From assembly GCA_942159475.1 (NCBI GenBank), contig OW804097.1, forward strand, positions 57,184,986 through 57,248,985: a stretch of DNA of 64,000 bases, given 5' to 3'. This stretch comes from Sthenelais limicola. Lineage: Eukaryota; Annelida; Polychaeta; Phyllodocida; Sigalionidae. Positions 34,823 to 48,632 of the stretch are shown here, piece by piece. The notes under the pieces are model-generated. The model was not told the origin of the DNA. It made no database searches and worked only from the letters and a program-made list of their open reading frames with translations. Numbering within the stretch: position 1 is the first letter of the stretch; every line of letters starts with the position of its first letter. A program made the position numbers and the translations under genes.

Positions 34823-37800
34823 TTTGAGAAAGAACTGAGAGAAATAGTTCCGTTGGCAAATGAAGATGGGCAATAACACATCGCCCAACAATGACAACCA
34901 AGAACTAGGCTAAGACCACTACTGAAACATGGCAACTAAGGATGAGGTCATTTGCCGATTTGGGAAAAGAGAAAGAGATATATGTGAGATGTCACAGAAA
35001 CATTCGTCACATGTCGAAAGAAATTGATTTTGAGATACCATCATATTTGAAAAGATAAGATTGGGTGGATTCCAACGATTTTAGGAAATCTAAAAAGAAA
35101 GTTTTGTTTATTCTATGTTCAAAAAAGAAAGGATATATGTAATACACTATATTCAAATTTGATACAAGTATTCATGCGACTAAATGCGCTAGGTATCCAA
35201 ATTTGAAACAAAAACCCATCAATTTTGCGACTTATGACTCATTTTTTTTCTATAACACACCACCTATAGTTAGCCTTGCAAATGAAAATGCCAGAAATAG
35301 ATAGAATGAACTTGATTAACGACTTACAAATGTATCCGAATAATTGGACCCCACCACCCAAATAAAAATCCCCAAGCATCGGTCCTAGTTGTTGATTTTC
35401 TTGAATAAAATATTACATTATCAAACGGACGGACGTCGGTCTACACAGACAGAAAACATATGACATTCTCATTTACAAATCTTTATTCATATTCACCGTC
35501 GAATATTTACGTACTGTACATTAAGGCCTTAATTTCTTCCCTTATCACAAAACTTTTCATGGAAAAGTCGTCAAACCTTCATGAGATGGCTACTTTAGTA
35601 AATAATTAATAAATGACTTAAGTTGGAGAAGTACACAAGGTTGTGACCTCTGGAGGGGTTACAAGATTCGAACCATTCTCTGCAATTTGGTGCAAGATTA
35701 TCCCACAAGTGGGAGCGCAGGTGGAGGCACGACCTCGAACAAAGTGTTGTCTACCAACGAAGCAGTTCAAAAGATTATCATGAAATAACAGGCTCACCCT
35801 TGCTTTCTTTGCCTTAAATGTGGTGAGAGGAACACCTGTTACCATCTAGAAAACTAGCAACCAGGAAGATGCCTCACAGAAATTGTCAGAAAAGTTTCTG
35901 AAGCGTTTGATGTAAATGACTCTTAATGTGGTGTAATCAAGCTCTGGTTTAAAAATAGTCTTACTCTGAAGAAACATGGGATACTGACACAAACTGACTT
36001 TTAATTGCAATATCACATGTTGAAATTAAATAGAAATACATAAACGCGACTGATCGATCAATCTGCAATAATTAGTTTTACTTTAATTAATAAGACCTGG
36101 AAAGAGGATTTATTCCTAGTCATCAAAAATAGAATTTGAAAAAGTATTTTTCCTGGACGATAGTTTTCCTATGACCCGGCTTTTTATAGTTACTCCATTT
36201 TACAATTCTGCTCCTAGCTCAGCTCTTATCACTGGCCTTCCAGTTTGACAGAAAGCAACTTTAAAGGTCCCCATCAGTTCTTAAATGACAGAATATATTA
36301 TATGAACCAACTTCAAATTTTAGTTTGGGGCAGATCAATAGTTGCCAGTGAGAAAATACATCAAATACAACATTAATTGATTGCAATAGTTTGATCTCAC
36401 TGCACCAGATAATTATAGTTCAACAGGTGACTAATCAACAATAGATATTTGTACCTTAAATTAAGTTATATTATATATTCTATACGAATCACAGAATCGT
36501 TTTTGTACCAGTTGAAACAAACATTTCATTATATATGACTGATATTCTGCAACATATATAATTCGGTGCATAAATTTGTGCTCAATGAACCATAGTATTT
36601 TTCACAACACTGATATATCATCATTATTATCATTTTCATCGGTCTCGTTCATAAGATATATCCGAGAGGTATACAGGAAGATACTCACTGACCTCTCATT
36701 TGACCTCAGAACTTGGGGAATATTGTTCTACGTTACCTTGTTGAAATATACAAAATGGAAATTCAGACTTGAATAAAAACAAAATTTGCTCAAAGTACCA
36801 ACAGACCAGGTCACCGATGAACATGTTTTAGTGACTAGATCAAAGTGAACTTTTTATCATATATTTCTGTCAAAACCCCTTAAGGCTTTTATTACCATCA
36901 AGCGAGGCTGACCTGTTAGCGATTATAAGGCTTAACTCCCTTTATATATCATAATTCACTCTACAAATTTGGTAAACCATCTCTTCAACTTAACTACCTC
37001 CCAGAAATAAAATTCCTTCACGCGATAGTTCATCACTTGATAATAAATATAGGCATCAGGATGTGTCTAATCATTTTCTAACCTATTTGAGTTGATAGAG
37101 CAGAAATACTTTTGGAAAGGAATTGATTAAATTTGCTAATTCTTAACTAAGTCAATCTGACTATTTCATTGTAAAGGCAAACCCAAATTGTCCATGATTT
37201 GGTGGCTCGATACATTCATTTATGTCCTATTACATGTAAACAATATTTCATTAACTTCTTCTCTTCAGTGCGACCTTTAAATGATATGTATACCAACTCT
37301 CCTTCACAACATAGAAGCATGTATTAACTATTGTTAATGTAGCAACACTGGATTTATTCATTCCAATACAAACTCACCCAAAGTGGATAAAAAAGATCCA
37401 AAGATTATACCAAAATGAGGGACTGAAATATTCAATTCTCTCGCCACAGGAGTCCTATATGTATACTAATTTTGATTAATAGATATGATTCATTCTACTC
37501 GAACATAGTTTTGTTCCTTCAAACGCCTGATTGGATTTCATGCCAATCGTGGACACCTAGTCACCATTCATTCAATTCCACATGGAGTATGGGTGGTATC
37601 TATACATCTATAACCAATGGATTACAAGTGGTTTTAAGTGAAACACTCTCACGATTCTTCTATCAATTTTCTTTACAAAGGTTGAACGCAAGTTTTCCAT
37701 TTCAGACTATCGCTTGATCACTTCTGCAATATTTCTTTTTACAGTTGATGCTGTTCTCACCAGGTTGTGTCCATATGTGCATATACAATTCCAAGCAGAT

Positions 37801-38629
37801 ACAATAATGCTATCATCGTTCACAAAGCAAAGTCTGAATTCCATATTCGTAGAAAATTGACCTCAGACACTTGCCTGGTTAAACACAATGACATTTAACC
37901 GAAAATTGAGTAAGAATGAAAAAAAAACAAGACCCAAATCAATACATTTTACATTTCTTTAGAGATATTACATTTCAGTTCGTCATTCGGGTCAGTACAA
38001 TTATGAAAAGCAAAGGAATACTGATCCTCTCTTTATAAATGCTGAAAAAAACCTAGCTCCTCAAATTAAATCAAGACACATGAACATGTTAGTCATCAAG
38101 CGTTAATCAAGCCATACGCTGTTCTGACATGAACAATCTATGCACCGTGACATTGGATTAAATAATCCATAATAAATAAAACGTGGAGTGTAATAAAGCA
38201 ATGGATGCTGTAATCAACGCATACATGAATACTAGAGTCAGGTCGTCAGGAAATGAACAATTCTCCTTCAACAATCTTCTCAAATAACCCTGAATTGAGA
38301 GAAAACAGAGGATCAAACAAAACTTCAGCATAACCGAATAGCTGCTTTGAATCAACATAATACCAAATATACTCAGATATAGCTAGTATGTATCATTTGT
38401 CAGCCAAATTGAGCAGAATTTAGAATATATGCAGAGCTGCTGATTGTACATTTTCTGGCGATCTGACCCACTAGCTAATTCTTGTAAACACAGTTAACGT
38501 ATGGAGATCTGTAAATGAATCGCGGATGAGACGGTTATATATTATATTAATATACTCCCCATCACTTAATTCGATGGGATTGACTCTGACTGTCACACAC
38601 TTAAAGCATCTCTTCTCTACTATAAAAGT

Positions 38630-38682
38630 ATCACAAATGTGAAATTGTTGAGAAATAAAACATTTAAAAAAAAAAAAAAAAA
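38630..38682 (+). mobile_element. 3' end of a retroposed sequence with poly(A) tail
   Basis: AATAAAACATTT is followed by about 18 adenines. The AATAAAACATTT context is the same as at the LINE end at 27896, so it may be another LINE 3' end. The 5' limit is not visible. Confidence 0.45.
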
Positions 38683-39409
38683 TAGTCCAACATGGGACAA
38701 CAGAAAATAGGTAACTTTGGAAGATAAATAGCAGCTTGTAGTTTTATGCTAAAACATATCAGACAATGGTAGGGTATGATGGTATACCTAAAATTAAAGA
38801 CTTTCAGGTGAATTTGGTACATCTTTCCAACACTCGCCTGTAAAAAGCAGTAGAAGTAATGAAGATGTCTTTAATGTGTTGATAAGTTTATCGGTGACTG
38901 TTACATCTGTTCATTACAAATTTTTGCTTGGATCTCTTTTGAGTGCAAAAGGGTTACAATGGAAACGATCACGACAAGTGGAAATATTTAAGTGAAATGC
39001 ATTTGCTCGGAGTTTGTTACAATATAGGGATGATACTTCTTTTCAGTAGAACCAACATCAGAGTTTTAGATATTTACATAAGGGGCATTTTCACTGATTA
39101 CCGTTAAGACAGTATAACTTGTATCTCGGGAAATGAGGGTTAACAGTTCCATTCATTTTAGCAGCCCTAAATGGACCATAGCTGGAGTACCACAAGTTCA
39201 GCAGACATTATATGATAAGTCTAACAGGGTTTCTCCACTGGATTGCAAGACTGGCGATTTGATCGCAGGAAATAATTTTGATTTTGTGCGATTGGAACAC
39301 TACTAGCAAAGTGGCTAGGCTCTCCACTTGCCACTTGCAATCAACTTGGGATCAAAGATTGCTAGCCCTTGTGATTGAATCGCTCGCTTGCTTCTTGCAA
39401 TCTAGTTGA

Positions 39410-39500
39410 GTGCTATAAATGGAGTGATCACAGTCCCAGGTGGGATTCAAACCCAAGACTTCTGAGCTAAATGTCTAGTGCTCTTGCTATGTGAGGTACT
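39410..39500 (-). repeat. tRNA-derived SINE head
   Basis: The minus strand reads GGGTTTGAATCCC (B box with T-arm pairing), preceded by GCAAGAGCACTAGACATTTA, which looks like a degenerate tRNA anticodon region. No complete cloverleaf can be drawn, so it is a SINE relic, not a tRNA gene. Confidence 0.4.
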
Positions 39501-41865
39501 GGGCCTGGCTGGTGCCTCAGTAAACCAAGGCTTCCCCCTGGGCTACCATATCTGGATGATTTCATCACAAACACTTGCATGACAGAAATAGTTGGTCAGT
39601 GAGTAAAATCAGCGATGTCTGAGGTCAAAGTTGTATAGCTGAAGGGCTATTTATCTTGCGACATCTCACATAATGGTGGGAAAATATAGGTTTGAACAGA
39701 AAGTAATTCAGTCCAGTAATTCAGCTAAATATGAGTATTTTTGGCCAGGTCAATTAAACGAGTAACTTACGATGTAGGCAACCCAGCGATCTACCAGCAT
39801 TGAGTGAAACGTTTGATACTACTCACTTTAATTTTCTTCCACATTAGAATAATACATAAAGGCAATTATTTAGTCAATGACTACAATATGGGTAGAATTT
39901 TACATCTAATGATCTATAGTTTGATATATAATTAGTGGATGATCCAATTTCAATACATGATATTTTAGGGCTCTTTTCCACTTATAAATAAATGTAAAAC
40001 AACTTACACCAGAAGAAGCATGCTTGAAATGAGTTTACAAAAGTTTCCCAGCATAATCAGCAAGGGACCTTACTGAGCAAGAACTTGATATAAATCGCAA
40101 ACCTTTTCAACTTTATTGCAACATTAGAAACCTATCATTTCCTTAACATAATTGAGTCTAACGTTGGTTAAGTCTCTGGCCCTCTAGTTTAACCAATACT
40201 GATTTCCAACGCATACATGTGTGTGTAAGGGGGTGGGGGTGGGGGGACTTCCAAAAGGCAAAAGCTTAATTCTTCGAACTTTCACCAGTTCAAAATTGCC
40301 CCTATTAACGTTTTTCAGGCAAATAAGTTAGGAATACTGCTTTTGTATACAGAGCTGTCGAAAACATAATGAAAGGAATAACAATTTTGCATGACAATCA
40401 TTCTTTGCGAACTACACCCGCACACGTAACAGGTGAAAAAAACTTTTCCCAGTCTGTGTTTGGGCTTTTCCTTTTCAGCCTCCAAAACTACATAACCTTT
40501 TCATTCGCATCTACGAGATTAGTATATATACAGCAAGGAGCAATTAGTAAAATTTAAATAAACCAAGTTGATATAACGTTAAGCTAAAAACTGAAGCTAA
40601 AGGAATCTTGGCATTTTTCTACATATTCTAGGATTTTCCTAGACCTTCCACATCCGTGGAAAGTCTAATATATGGACAAAATCTACTCCATTTAATTTTG
40701 TTATGGAAAAATTCAGCCACACAATAAATAAATAAATTCAGAGCAATTGAAACAGGGAGCATTAAACCAAACCCAGCTTGTCATGAAATGAATGGAACTT
40801 GATGAATCTATACAAGCGTGGAGAAAGTGGGAATGACATGGAATCATGCGATTTTCTCATGTAAAAATAAAGCTGTAAATATTCAACCCTTGCAGCATAA
40901 AAAAACATTTTTTATAATAAAATTCATATAAAAATAAGCAGGCATTATTCAGATTCATGGCCAAATGAACCTAGTGGAACCTAGTAGAAAGGAGGTGGTC
41001 TCTTTTCATAACTTACCCTGCTTGCCTTTGACTGTCGAAAGAATTGAGGGAGGAGGGGCAGGTGTCAGAATTTAACGGTACCAGGGAAGTAAATGTAATG
41101 GTAGATTCAACCTTAAGTTTTGCCCTTGCAACCCAATTATTATCATGATGTATTTCCAACTTTGTCTTACAAATATAGCTATAGAATGCGGCAATAACAT
41201 GGAAATTGGAGAAATACTACGTCTACTCACAGCCTTATTGTGTGGGCCAATTCAAAATAATGTCGCGAACCTCATGGCAAAACCCTCTCAAGTTACTCAA
41301 GTTATCAATATTGGCAGCTGATGTCCACTCGCGACCTATAGTTCGCGAAATTATTTTGATGTGGCCTCTGTGCACGCTTGTATAGTTATACTAGGGAAAA
41401 TACAATATTTGAAAGCCTTTGGTTTGAAGTAATCTATGAATGTACTTGCGGGTATACTATGACTATATATTTATCAACAGGTAGCGAGGCAATCTTTAAG
41501 GCCTTATGTGACTATAATCTACCTCCCTGGCTGTTCTCATGGAATCTAAACAAACGATGGGAGGATTTGAATGTTTAAGGTATTTGGTGTTCCATTAGAT
41601 GGACAGGATATGGATACAAACTGCATAAAATAAGTTCAGATTTCTATGATAAAAACGTATTTTTTTCTTTCCATGGGAAAGGTTCGACTATGGCCCCAAT
41701 GACATTCTGACTCCTTACACTAAGTTCCACTGTTCCTTCCCTTTATTCCAAGGGTAAAAGTATATATGTACATTGCTATTAGATTCACTTCGAAAGACTC
41801 TCTGATGGGTTTCAGCCAACTAAGAGAATAGGGGATTTGCATGGGCACCATTTCGAGTAGGGAGG

Positions 41866-42130
41866 GGGTGAATATGGTTGCATTACGCCCAAGTTAACTG
41901 CCTTAGTCATATCAAGGGCGAGAGACAAAATACTTTTCGACCATTGGCAATGTTTTTACATGCATATTGCAATAGGCAGCAAAGCTACACGACCACCCTT
42001 TGATTATCCAGTTGCCATGAACTGGGTGGGAGGTGAAATGGCACATTGGGCAAGCTGCTCGCAGGATTTGAACCTAATACACATCAGAGTCGCTGGGTAC
42101 CAAGTCAACATTTTAATAAGACTGCTGCAT
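41866..42130 (-). repeat. SINE-like repeat
   Basis: A B-box-like TAGGTTCAAATCCTGC occurs on the minus strand at about 42062-42080. The block GGTTGCATTACGCCC...ATATCAAGGGCG at 41877-41925 is shared with 4659-4706. Together they fit an old tRNA-derived SINE. Confidence 0.4.
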
Positions 42131-43229
42131 TGGCATCTTATCTTCCCCAACACCATTTCGATCCATATATTCATGGAATAACGGGGATATGGGAATTTAC
42201 ACAGTATTTCTCTCAAAGGTGATCAGTTTTAAAACTACCATATTTTACTAGACAAAAGGGGAACGGGAGAAAGAATAGCCTTTCTTTTCAGACAGATATG
42301 ACAATACCTCCATAAAGAGTTGTTGTCACGCAAGATAGCTCTAAGTTACGAAACTTTACTACTTTAGTTTCTCCCAGTTATGAATTTACCCATCATTGAT
42401 GATTACTTGTCCCTAATCAATTGCGTAAAATGGCTCCATCCCACATTAACAGTGAAATTGGCGAATGCAAATCCTCTAGATAAATAATGAATGCTCCCGC
42501 CAAGAAAATCCTCGCATCTCTCATGTTTTCAGGCCCAGTTCCATATTATACAATTATTCACATGCAATAGTTTGCACATGGGAGGTGTGTGAAAACTCTA
42601 ATCCACCTTCCCAATGGTAAGATTCAGGTCTTAGGCCTAAGCACAATGGGTTATTTTTAGCATAAGACTGACAATAATGCTACCACTGTGCATGTCTTTA
42701 CATAGGTTTCACATGTAACCCGAAGCTCTATCTGTTAATAGATAATGGTATAATTCTGTCAGTCAGAATTTGCCATTGGTGTTAAAACTGCTCAGATGGA
42801 CATTCAAAATATTAAATCCATGTAGGTGCATTTCTAATGGACACATAGGTTTACATGAGGACCTAGTATATTTAAAAAGATCTCATGGCAAAGATATGCA
42901 ATATTTCAGACATCATTAAATCGATTTCCATTCGTATGAAAACAAACTACATATATAACAAATCTTATCCCAAAACCAAAATCTTATTAAATATAGCTTG
43001 GAACAATGTACAAGATTTCACTTGGGAAGCATTCACAATTTGACAAGACCTTTTTTCTTCGAATTGGCACTTGTATGTTTTTGAGTAGATTCTTTCCCAG
43101 CATAAGATGTAAAGTCTGGTTGATGCATCCTCTCCTACACAGGAACCTCTGCTCCTTAACTCAGCCCCTTCCAAGCTTGAAAACCTTCATGTCCTGCTGA
43201 AAGGAGGATGGATGGGCAGTGGTGATGTA

Positions 43230-46200
43230 TTAAGAGTGGATCTTGTAGCCCTCGATGAAAGGTAGCCCAGAAGGTACATTCTTCTGATACTCGGTGTAGG
43301 ACTTGCCAAAAAAGGTTATCAGCATCACCTCCTCGTCCTCTATGCGAGCTTTGAAGAAACGCCAGGAGGCCACGGAGTATCCCACGAAGCAGAGCGGGTT
43401 ACTCAACATCACCTAGGAGGAAATAAACCTTGGATAAGATCTGGATTTTAAGGGTAATTTCTACCTAAATAAGTAACTTTATCCCCTCAGGTGTGAAGTG
43501 GGCGAGCCGCAGTACAAATTGAGTAAAAGGTTGGTTTGGGGCGTTTTAGAAAGGACTTTTTTTTAATTGGATGATGTAAATTTATATTTTAACCAACATT
43601 TCGGAACTCTTTGTTCCGTCCGCAGGGGTATTCCGTGTTACAATCCCCTCAAGTTTGGACTAAATTATAATAAGAATGGAGGGAGACGGGAAATTATATA
43701 TATACGAAAATGAGAGAGACAACAGGTATGGCCTTCGCCTTGCGGTGCGACCACTGCGGTCATAACTTTAAGACGCTTTATATTGTACGTCATACGTGAC
43801 GTCATAACATTACGTGAACATCTACCGGAGATGTTCCTATTGGATTAGCCTCCAGGGTCGTCATGGCCCTTCTCTCCATGGTTTCGGAGTAAGAGAACCG
43901 TGAGCATGTTGTTTGTTTTATAAAGTTTATTAGTTTTCATAAGCATAATTATTATGACATAATTAATGAATGTGTGCTACAGTAATATGGTGAAAAAAAT
44001 GAGATTGAGAGAGAGGGAGAAAGACAGACAGACAGAAAGACAGAGAAAGTTATTGAGATATTTTAAATAGAAATGACACTGAAAAACAGAGAAAGCCATT
44101 GATAGTTATCTTAAATAGAGATGGCACTGACAAACGGACGGGCAGACAGAGACTGACTGACAGAAAAGAGGACGTAATTCACCTGAGTGCCGATGCTCCA
44201 GTAGAACCAACCCACATAGGAAGGATGTCTGAAGTAACCATAGACGCCATGCGTGACGAGCTGGTGCTCGACGTCCTTGGTACGCTGGATGTAGTGGTTG
44301 AAGTTAGAGAGAGCTGTGAACATGGACAGTTTGCGTAACAACTCTCCCCCAATTATCATACACAAACCTAAGCGGCTCAGCCAGGTGCTGCCTTTATAAT
44401 CTGAAAAAAATAACAGATAATTTGGGTATACATTATATACGTACGTCTCCTTATTTTTGACAGTGAAACCCCTTTTTTAAGGTAGTGATAGTAATTTAGC
44501 ATCAGAAATGTTTGAAACAATGAGTAACACCAGTACTGGAGCTTAGACTCAGAAACTGGGAAACAATGGAATGTTACATTTGAAAAGTACTATACATGAA
44601 TTGAAATATGGTCAAAAGTGACTAGGTCTCTCCTGGGCGAGAAATGAAAGAGCACAAAGTTCCTTTGAAATACAACTACCTTTAGTGGTGTTGTGCTGTC
44701 TAAATATTATCAGTGAGTGGGAAGGGCGATTTGATGCGTAATGCCAATATTTCGGGAAGTATTTTCCCTTCTTTGGGCGTATAGTGTTGGGAGATTAGAG
44801 TTTAATGTGAGCCTACTGATTACCCTCTGAGCGACCACATGCAGTTTACTCACCTGGGAAAAAATACAACTCGAGCGTATATTCTAGACAACTGAGGAAG
44901 GCGGCGATGTGATACTCGCGGCTATGGTCGAGCAGGTAGGAGTCTAAGGACAGGTTCTTGGGGTTGGTCACGGCCGTGGTGAAATATTCGGACCAGTGGA
45001 AGAAGCTGAGGGCCGTTAGATACCAGGCAAAATGCTGACAACTTGTATCGAAATAAACACTCCATAGGAAACCGGTGCTAAACGCTAACCCCAAACATAG
45101 GGCGCGGATGGCTACCTAAAACGGAAAAAAATAATTCAAAGATTAAACATAATATTCAATTGCTTTTAACGTGCGAGGAGGTATAAGTCATCATTAAAAT
45201 ACTATTTTTATTTATCTATCATAAAAAAGGTATGGCATAAAACAGAAGCCTTTGAAGACTGGTTTATGGTAGAAAGGTTTTCCAAAAGGCTTTGTAACAA
45301 TAAAATATATGACACAATCACATGACAATTTTATTTCTCAAAATAATATCATGAACCCCTTCAGAACCTAAATACTTTCTGGCAAAAATCTGAGAAGAAA
45401 TTTGTAAAAAAAAAAATACGGTAAAAAATTGACTTGCAATGCTCATCACCAAGTAGACAATTTATTGAATTCTACTTCCTGTAGTTTCATCTTAAAACTC
45501 GAGATTAAAATTTCAATTGAAGAATTCTTTTATTTGCTGATGTAGGCTACATACAAAATAGATTATTCAGCTCTGATTAATCAGGTCTTCCGCTGAGTGC
45601 CTTGGTTTTTGTTTTTAGTCTTGAATGTTGGTTACATAGTTTAAACAGCATAGGTAATAAGAAGTAGATTATAATTTTATAACAAGAAATATTTGAGATG
45701 TTTTACAATAAAAGTTTAAGTTAAGCAGAGCTGACTGGTTAAAGCATAGAGCTTTGAGTCTAGCCTAAAGTGATGAAAGTGGGGTCATGGCAAAAATACT
45801 GTTCAAAATATTTCTGGCAAAGGAAAAAGCCATGATAGAGGGATTTCAGTATGAATCCACGCACCCTTGGCCATGCAAATCGCGTAGCCGTAGGCCTACA
45901 ATGATTTCTCATCATTTCAACTTTTGAAAATTTAGACGCAATTGGCAATTGCGTAAATCAAATTTTGTTGATGTTTTTTGAAAATATTCATGAAAAATGT
46001 TCATTTAGATTTTTCATTCACTTAGATTTTTGTAAAAAAATAATATGAGGGTAAACATGATCGAGAATTTTTATAATTATATATAATTATACCGTACTTA
46101 TTAAAAAAGTTATTTCAGTAGAAATACTGAACTGAAGCCAAGACTTTAATTGCTAAGCCTAGGTCAGGCCATATTTTCATGGACATGTCATGGGCTTAAC

Positions 46201-46770
46201 ATCTACTCAAAGTCAAAGAGAGTGGAACATCGGCCTAGTATCTGAGCTATTAAGTATTGCAATTCAACAATGACTAATTCACAAGTTTGTCGACAGTGAT
46301 TGGCGTGAACAGAGGCAGAGACTAGTTCCTGCAACTGAACTGAACTTGTCTGAACTAAGCGGATTTCCTTGTTGACGTTGTAACAGCGATACTGTAGACT
46401 AAAGCGAGCAATGAAAGTCTTATACCGAGGATCATAACACTTTAGCAAGCTTGGGCAAGACCCAAACATACAACGGGAATTAGTTACCATCAAAGCGATC
46501 AGTTCAGGCCTAACCGAGAAAAACCCTAACACAAACATCTGTCAAGCCAACTCAACTGTCAAACCAGAAAATCAGACCTACCTTGAAGTCAAAGTGGTGA
46601 TATCTCTGGACGTAGGCAGCGGGGATGAGAACCCCGTAGGCAAGAGTTAGTAAAGTAGTAAATATCCCGATGAATGGTATCCAGATGCATACTGAATAAA
46701 CCACAATGGGGGAAAGCCCAACTAAAAAGTTAAGCAAGGAAATTCGGCCGTGATCACAGAGCGCCGCCAT
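43230..46770 (-). CDS. ICMT: Protein-S-isoprenylcysteine O-methyltransferase (ICMT)
   Basis: Four exons: 46582-46770, 44854-45115, 44183-44400, 43230-43412. All junctions are AG/GT and in phase, giving 283 residues, close to the usual length of animal ICMT. The enzyme transfers a methyl group from S-adenosylmethionine to the C-terminal prenylcysteine of CaaX proteins such as Ras in the ER membrane. Hydrophobic helices fill residues 10-60 and recur throughout. Family signatures are NPKNLSLDSYLLDHSREY, LVTHGVYGYFRHPSYVGW (the conserved cofactor/substrate site), WSIGTQ, DEEVMLITFFG and the end VPSGLPFIEGY. The ATG at 46770 has a good context (CAACATGG). The exon 2 border at GTAGCCATCCGC gives VAIRA, as expected. 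Intron 3 contains the repeat at 43559-43960. The gene appears intact. Confidence 0.97.
43559..43960 (-). repeat. Interspersed repeat, possibly Penelope-like terminal region
   Basis: The minus strand reads ACCCCTGCGGACGGAACAAA, then GAGTTCCGAAATGTTGGTT and AAATATAAATTTACATCATC. This combination (a hairpin GGAAC/GTTCC followed by GAAA and TTGGTTAAAATATAAAT) resembles what I recall from Penelope-like element ends, some of which carry degenerate hammerhead ribozymes. The CTGATGA core is not present. It lies in ICMT intron 3. A GACAGA simple repeat follows at 43985-44050. Confidence 0.3.
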
Positions 46771-48632
46771 GTTGGTCTCGTCTGCAGTGACGATGATGGA
46801 AGGTTGTGATTGGTGGAAATTGAGGAGCTAGAATGTAGCCTTATCCGGAGCGCTACTGCACTCGGCACTTTCGTGTTCTGCACATGGCGCAAACTGGCGA
46901 TAGTCGCGCACCTGCTACTGTAGTTCAACAATCTCCGTCAGATGACGCCAGGTAGCAGCTAGGCGACAAGCAAAACAAACCTTGTGGCTTGTTGCGACCC
47001 ATCTACCTTGCTGATAAACAAAAGGAGTTATCTATTAATAAAAAAAAGTACTGCTGATTATTAAGGTAAGTTGCACTCAATTCTCGATGAGTCATCAGTA
47101 GGAGGTGTTTCCTGAAATGACATCATGCTATAAATGTTATTGTTGGATGTAGAGTGATCAAGTTAACTCTATTATCACTCATCGGCACTGTACTAAACAA
47201 GGTGGCAGAGGGTTATTATATGTTTCTATAGATCTGCGGCTGCCTGAAGTCATATTCGCCCCTGTGACTTTTTTAAGATAAACTAAATAGACAGCTCTGT
47301 CATTTTAGTCCGGATACTGTACCTATTTGTCACTTTAATAATATTGTTCCCCTTCACCTTTAACAAGACCTGTCCAAGAACAGTTATGAATTAAGAACTA
47401 ATTAGGCCTTAAATTTAAAAGTTAAATAGGCTTAAACCAGATTTTACCTGGGTATTAATCACTATTGCACCATCACTCACAGTGCCATACACTGTGACAC
47501 TCAGGACTCGCGTTACTTCAGTACGTTATAAACACACGCCTGCATGTATGATTGTTATTTCTGGTGGAAGTAGGATAGGGGGCCTACACATTTGGTTTCC
47601 GATGATTTGCTTTAAAATGTCATATATAAACAATAGTACATTTATTAAAAAAATGATAACTGCATGTAAAAGTAGGCCTATATATAGTATATATACGGTA
47701 TTACAAGCACTTAAATGTATCGAATATTAAATTAAGGGTATCTAATTTCTAAATGATAATTCGATCATGGTTAAGAAATTTAATGTTTGTTTATTCGGCA
47801 AACATTCTGTATAGATTCAAAGGGAGTGAATTCAATCCAAAACAAGGAAAAAGCAGGACGTAGGGCATTTAGGTGTTAAGATTAAGATTAAGATACATTT
47901 ATTTTCGACTTGTCGCTTTCAGGAAGCATATCTCCAGCAAAGGGAGGATCACACGTTTCCTGTTTTTTTACATGTTCTCCTAACAGTACACAATACTCCA
48001 GTCGTCATTGACGAAAGGAGTGTTGGTTTTGTTTATTGGGGTTCCGACGTTTAGGGCAATATAGATAGGCCTACAATATTCTCAGATGAGGCAGTGATAC
48101 AAACGAATACGTGAGAGCTAGTTTAAAACTAATTAAATAAGCGAAAAGGTTAGCACACCCAGCATATGCATTAGTTAGATAATTAAATTAATATGCCAGA
48201 TGAAGGATTGAACTGTATTCATTGGAAAAAGAAGGGTTTTATTGATCCCCTTCTCTGCATGGCCACGAATTCTTGCATATAATAATGATCAAGTCATATT
48301 CATCTCTTTTCTAAGATATAACGATTATTGACATACAACTATAACAAATTGACACTCATTTTAATGTAATGATTTAATTGCTAAAACATGCTTCTATATT
48401 CATATTATTATTAGCAGTTACTTCTTCATTTTCTTGGTAATTTTTTCCCCGACCGTTTCAGTCGTGTTGGCGTTTACACCTTTCAGGCCTTTACACCTCC
48501 TCTCCTCATTACACCGTTTCAAAAGTGTGAAGGGAAGGGATTTTCTTTGTGTCAGAACAGTATCGGTCGAGGGGTGTGCGTGGATGGCTCACTTACGATA
48601 ATAATTGTGGACTATTTTTCATATTGATACAG
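46771..48632. promoter_or_regulatory. Shared upstream region of ICMT and the DUF4062 gene
   Basis: Divergent start codons at 46770 and 48633. The 200 bp next to ICMT are richer in G+C and CpG than the surroundings and hold an inverted CCAAT box (GATTGGTGG, near 46807). Closer to the other gene I see AT-rich DNA with no gene. The sequence TTGATACAG directly before the ATG at 48633 could be a splice acceptor, which would imply a non-coding first exon. Confidence 0.45.

Larger units (their letters stand above)
34823..43229. other. 8.4-kb intergenic region without a supportable gene
   Basis: The first part is the presumed 3' UTR of the receptor kinase. At 34931-34975 a copy of the last coding bases recurs (ACTAAGGATGAGGTCATTT), and an AATAAA lies near 35404. 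The remainder is AT-rich with short ORFs only, none with recognisable motifs or coding-like composition. It contains a dispersed repeat (35030-35260), a poly(A)-ended retroposon (to 38682) and two SINE-like tRNA relics near 39420 and 41870-42130. Confidence 0.6.

Noticed and set aside
39420..39475. Possible tRNA gene (B box GGTTTGAATCC on the minus strand)
   Set aside because: The acceptor stem and D-arm do not pair; it is better explained as a SINE relic. The same holds for 42062-42080 and 4990-5022.
35618..42216. Several 60-90-residue ORFs on both strands of the 8.4-kb gap
   Set aside because: None has a recognisable motif, coding-like composition or splice context; such frames are expected by chance.
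46203..46538. 111-residue minus-strand ORF in ICMT intron 1
   Set aside because: It has no family resemblance and no splice sites that would place it in frame between the ICMT exons, whose direct join is exact.
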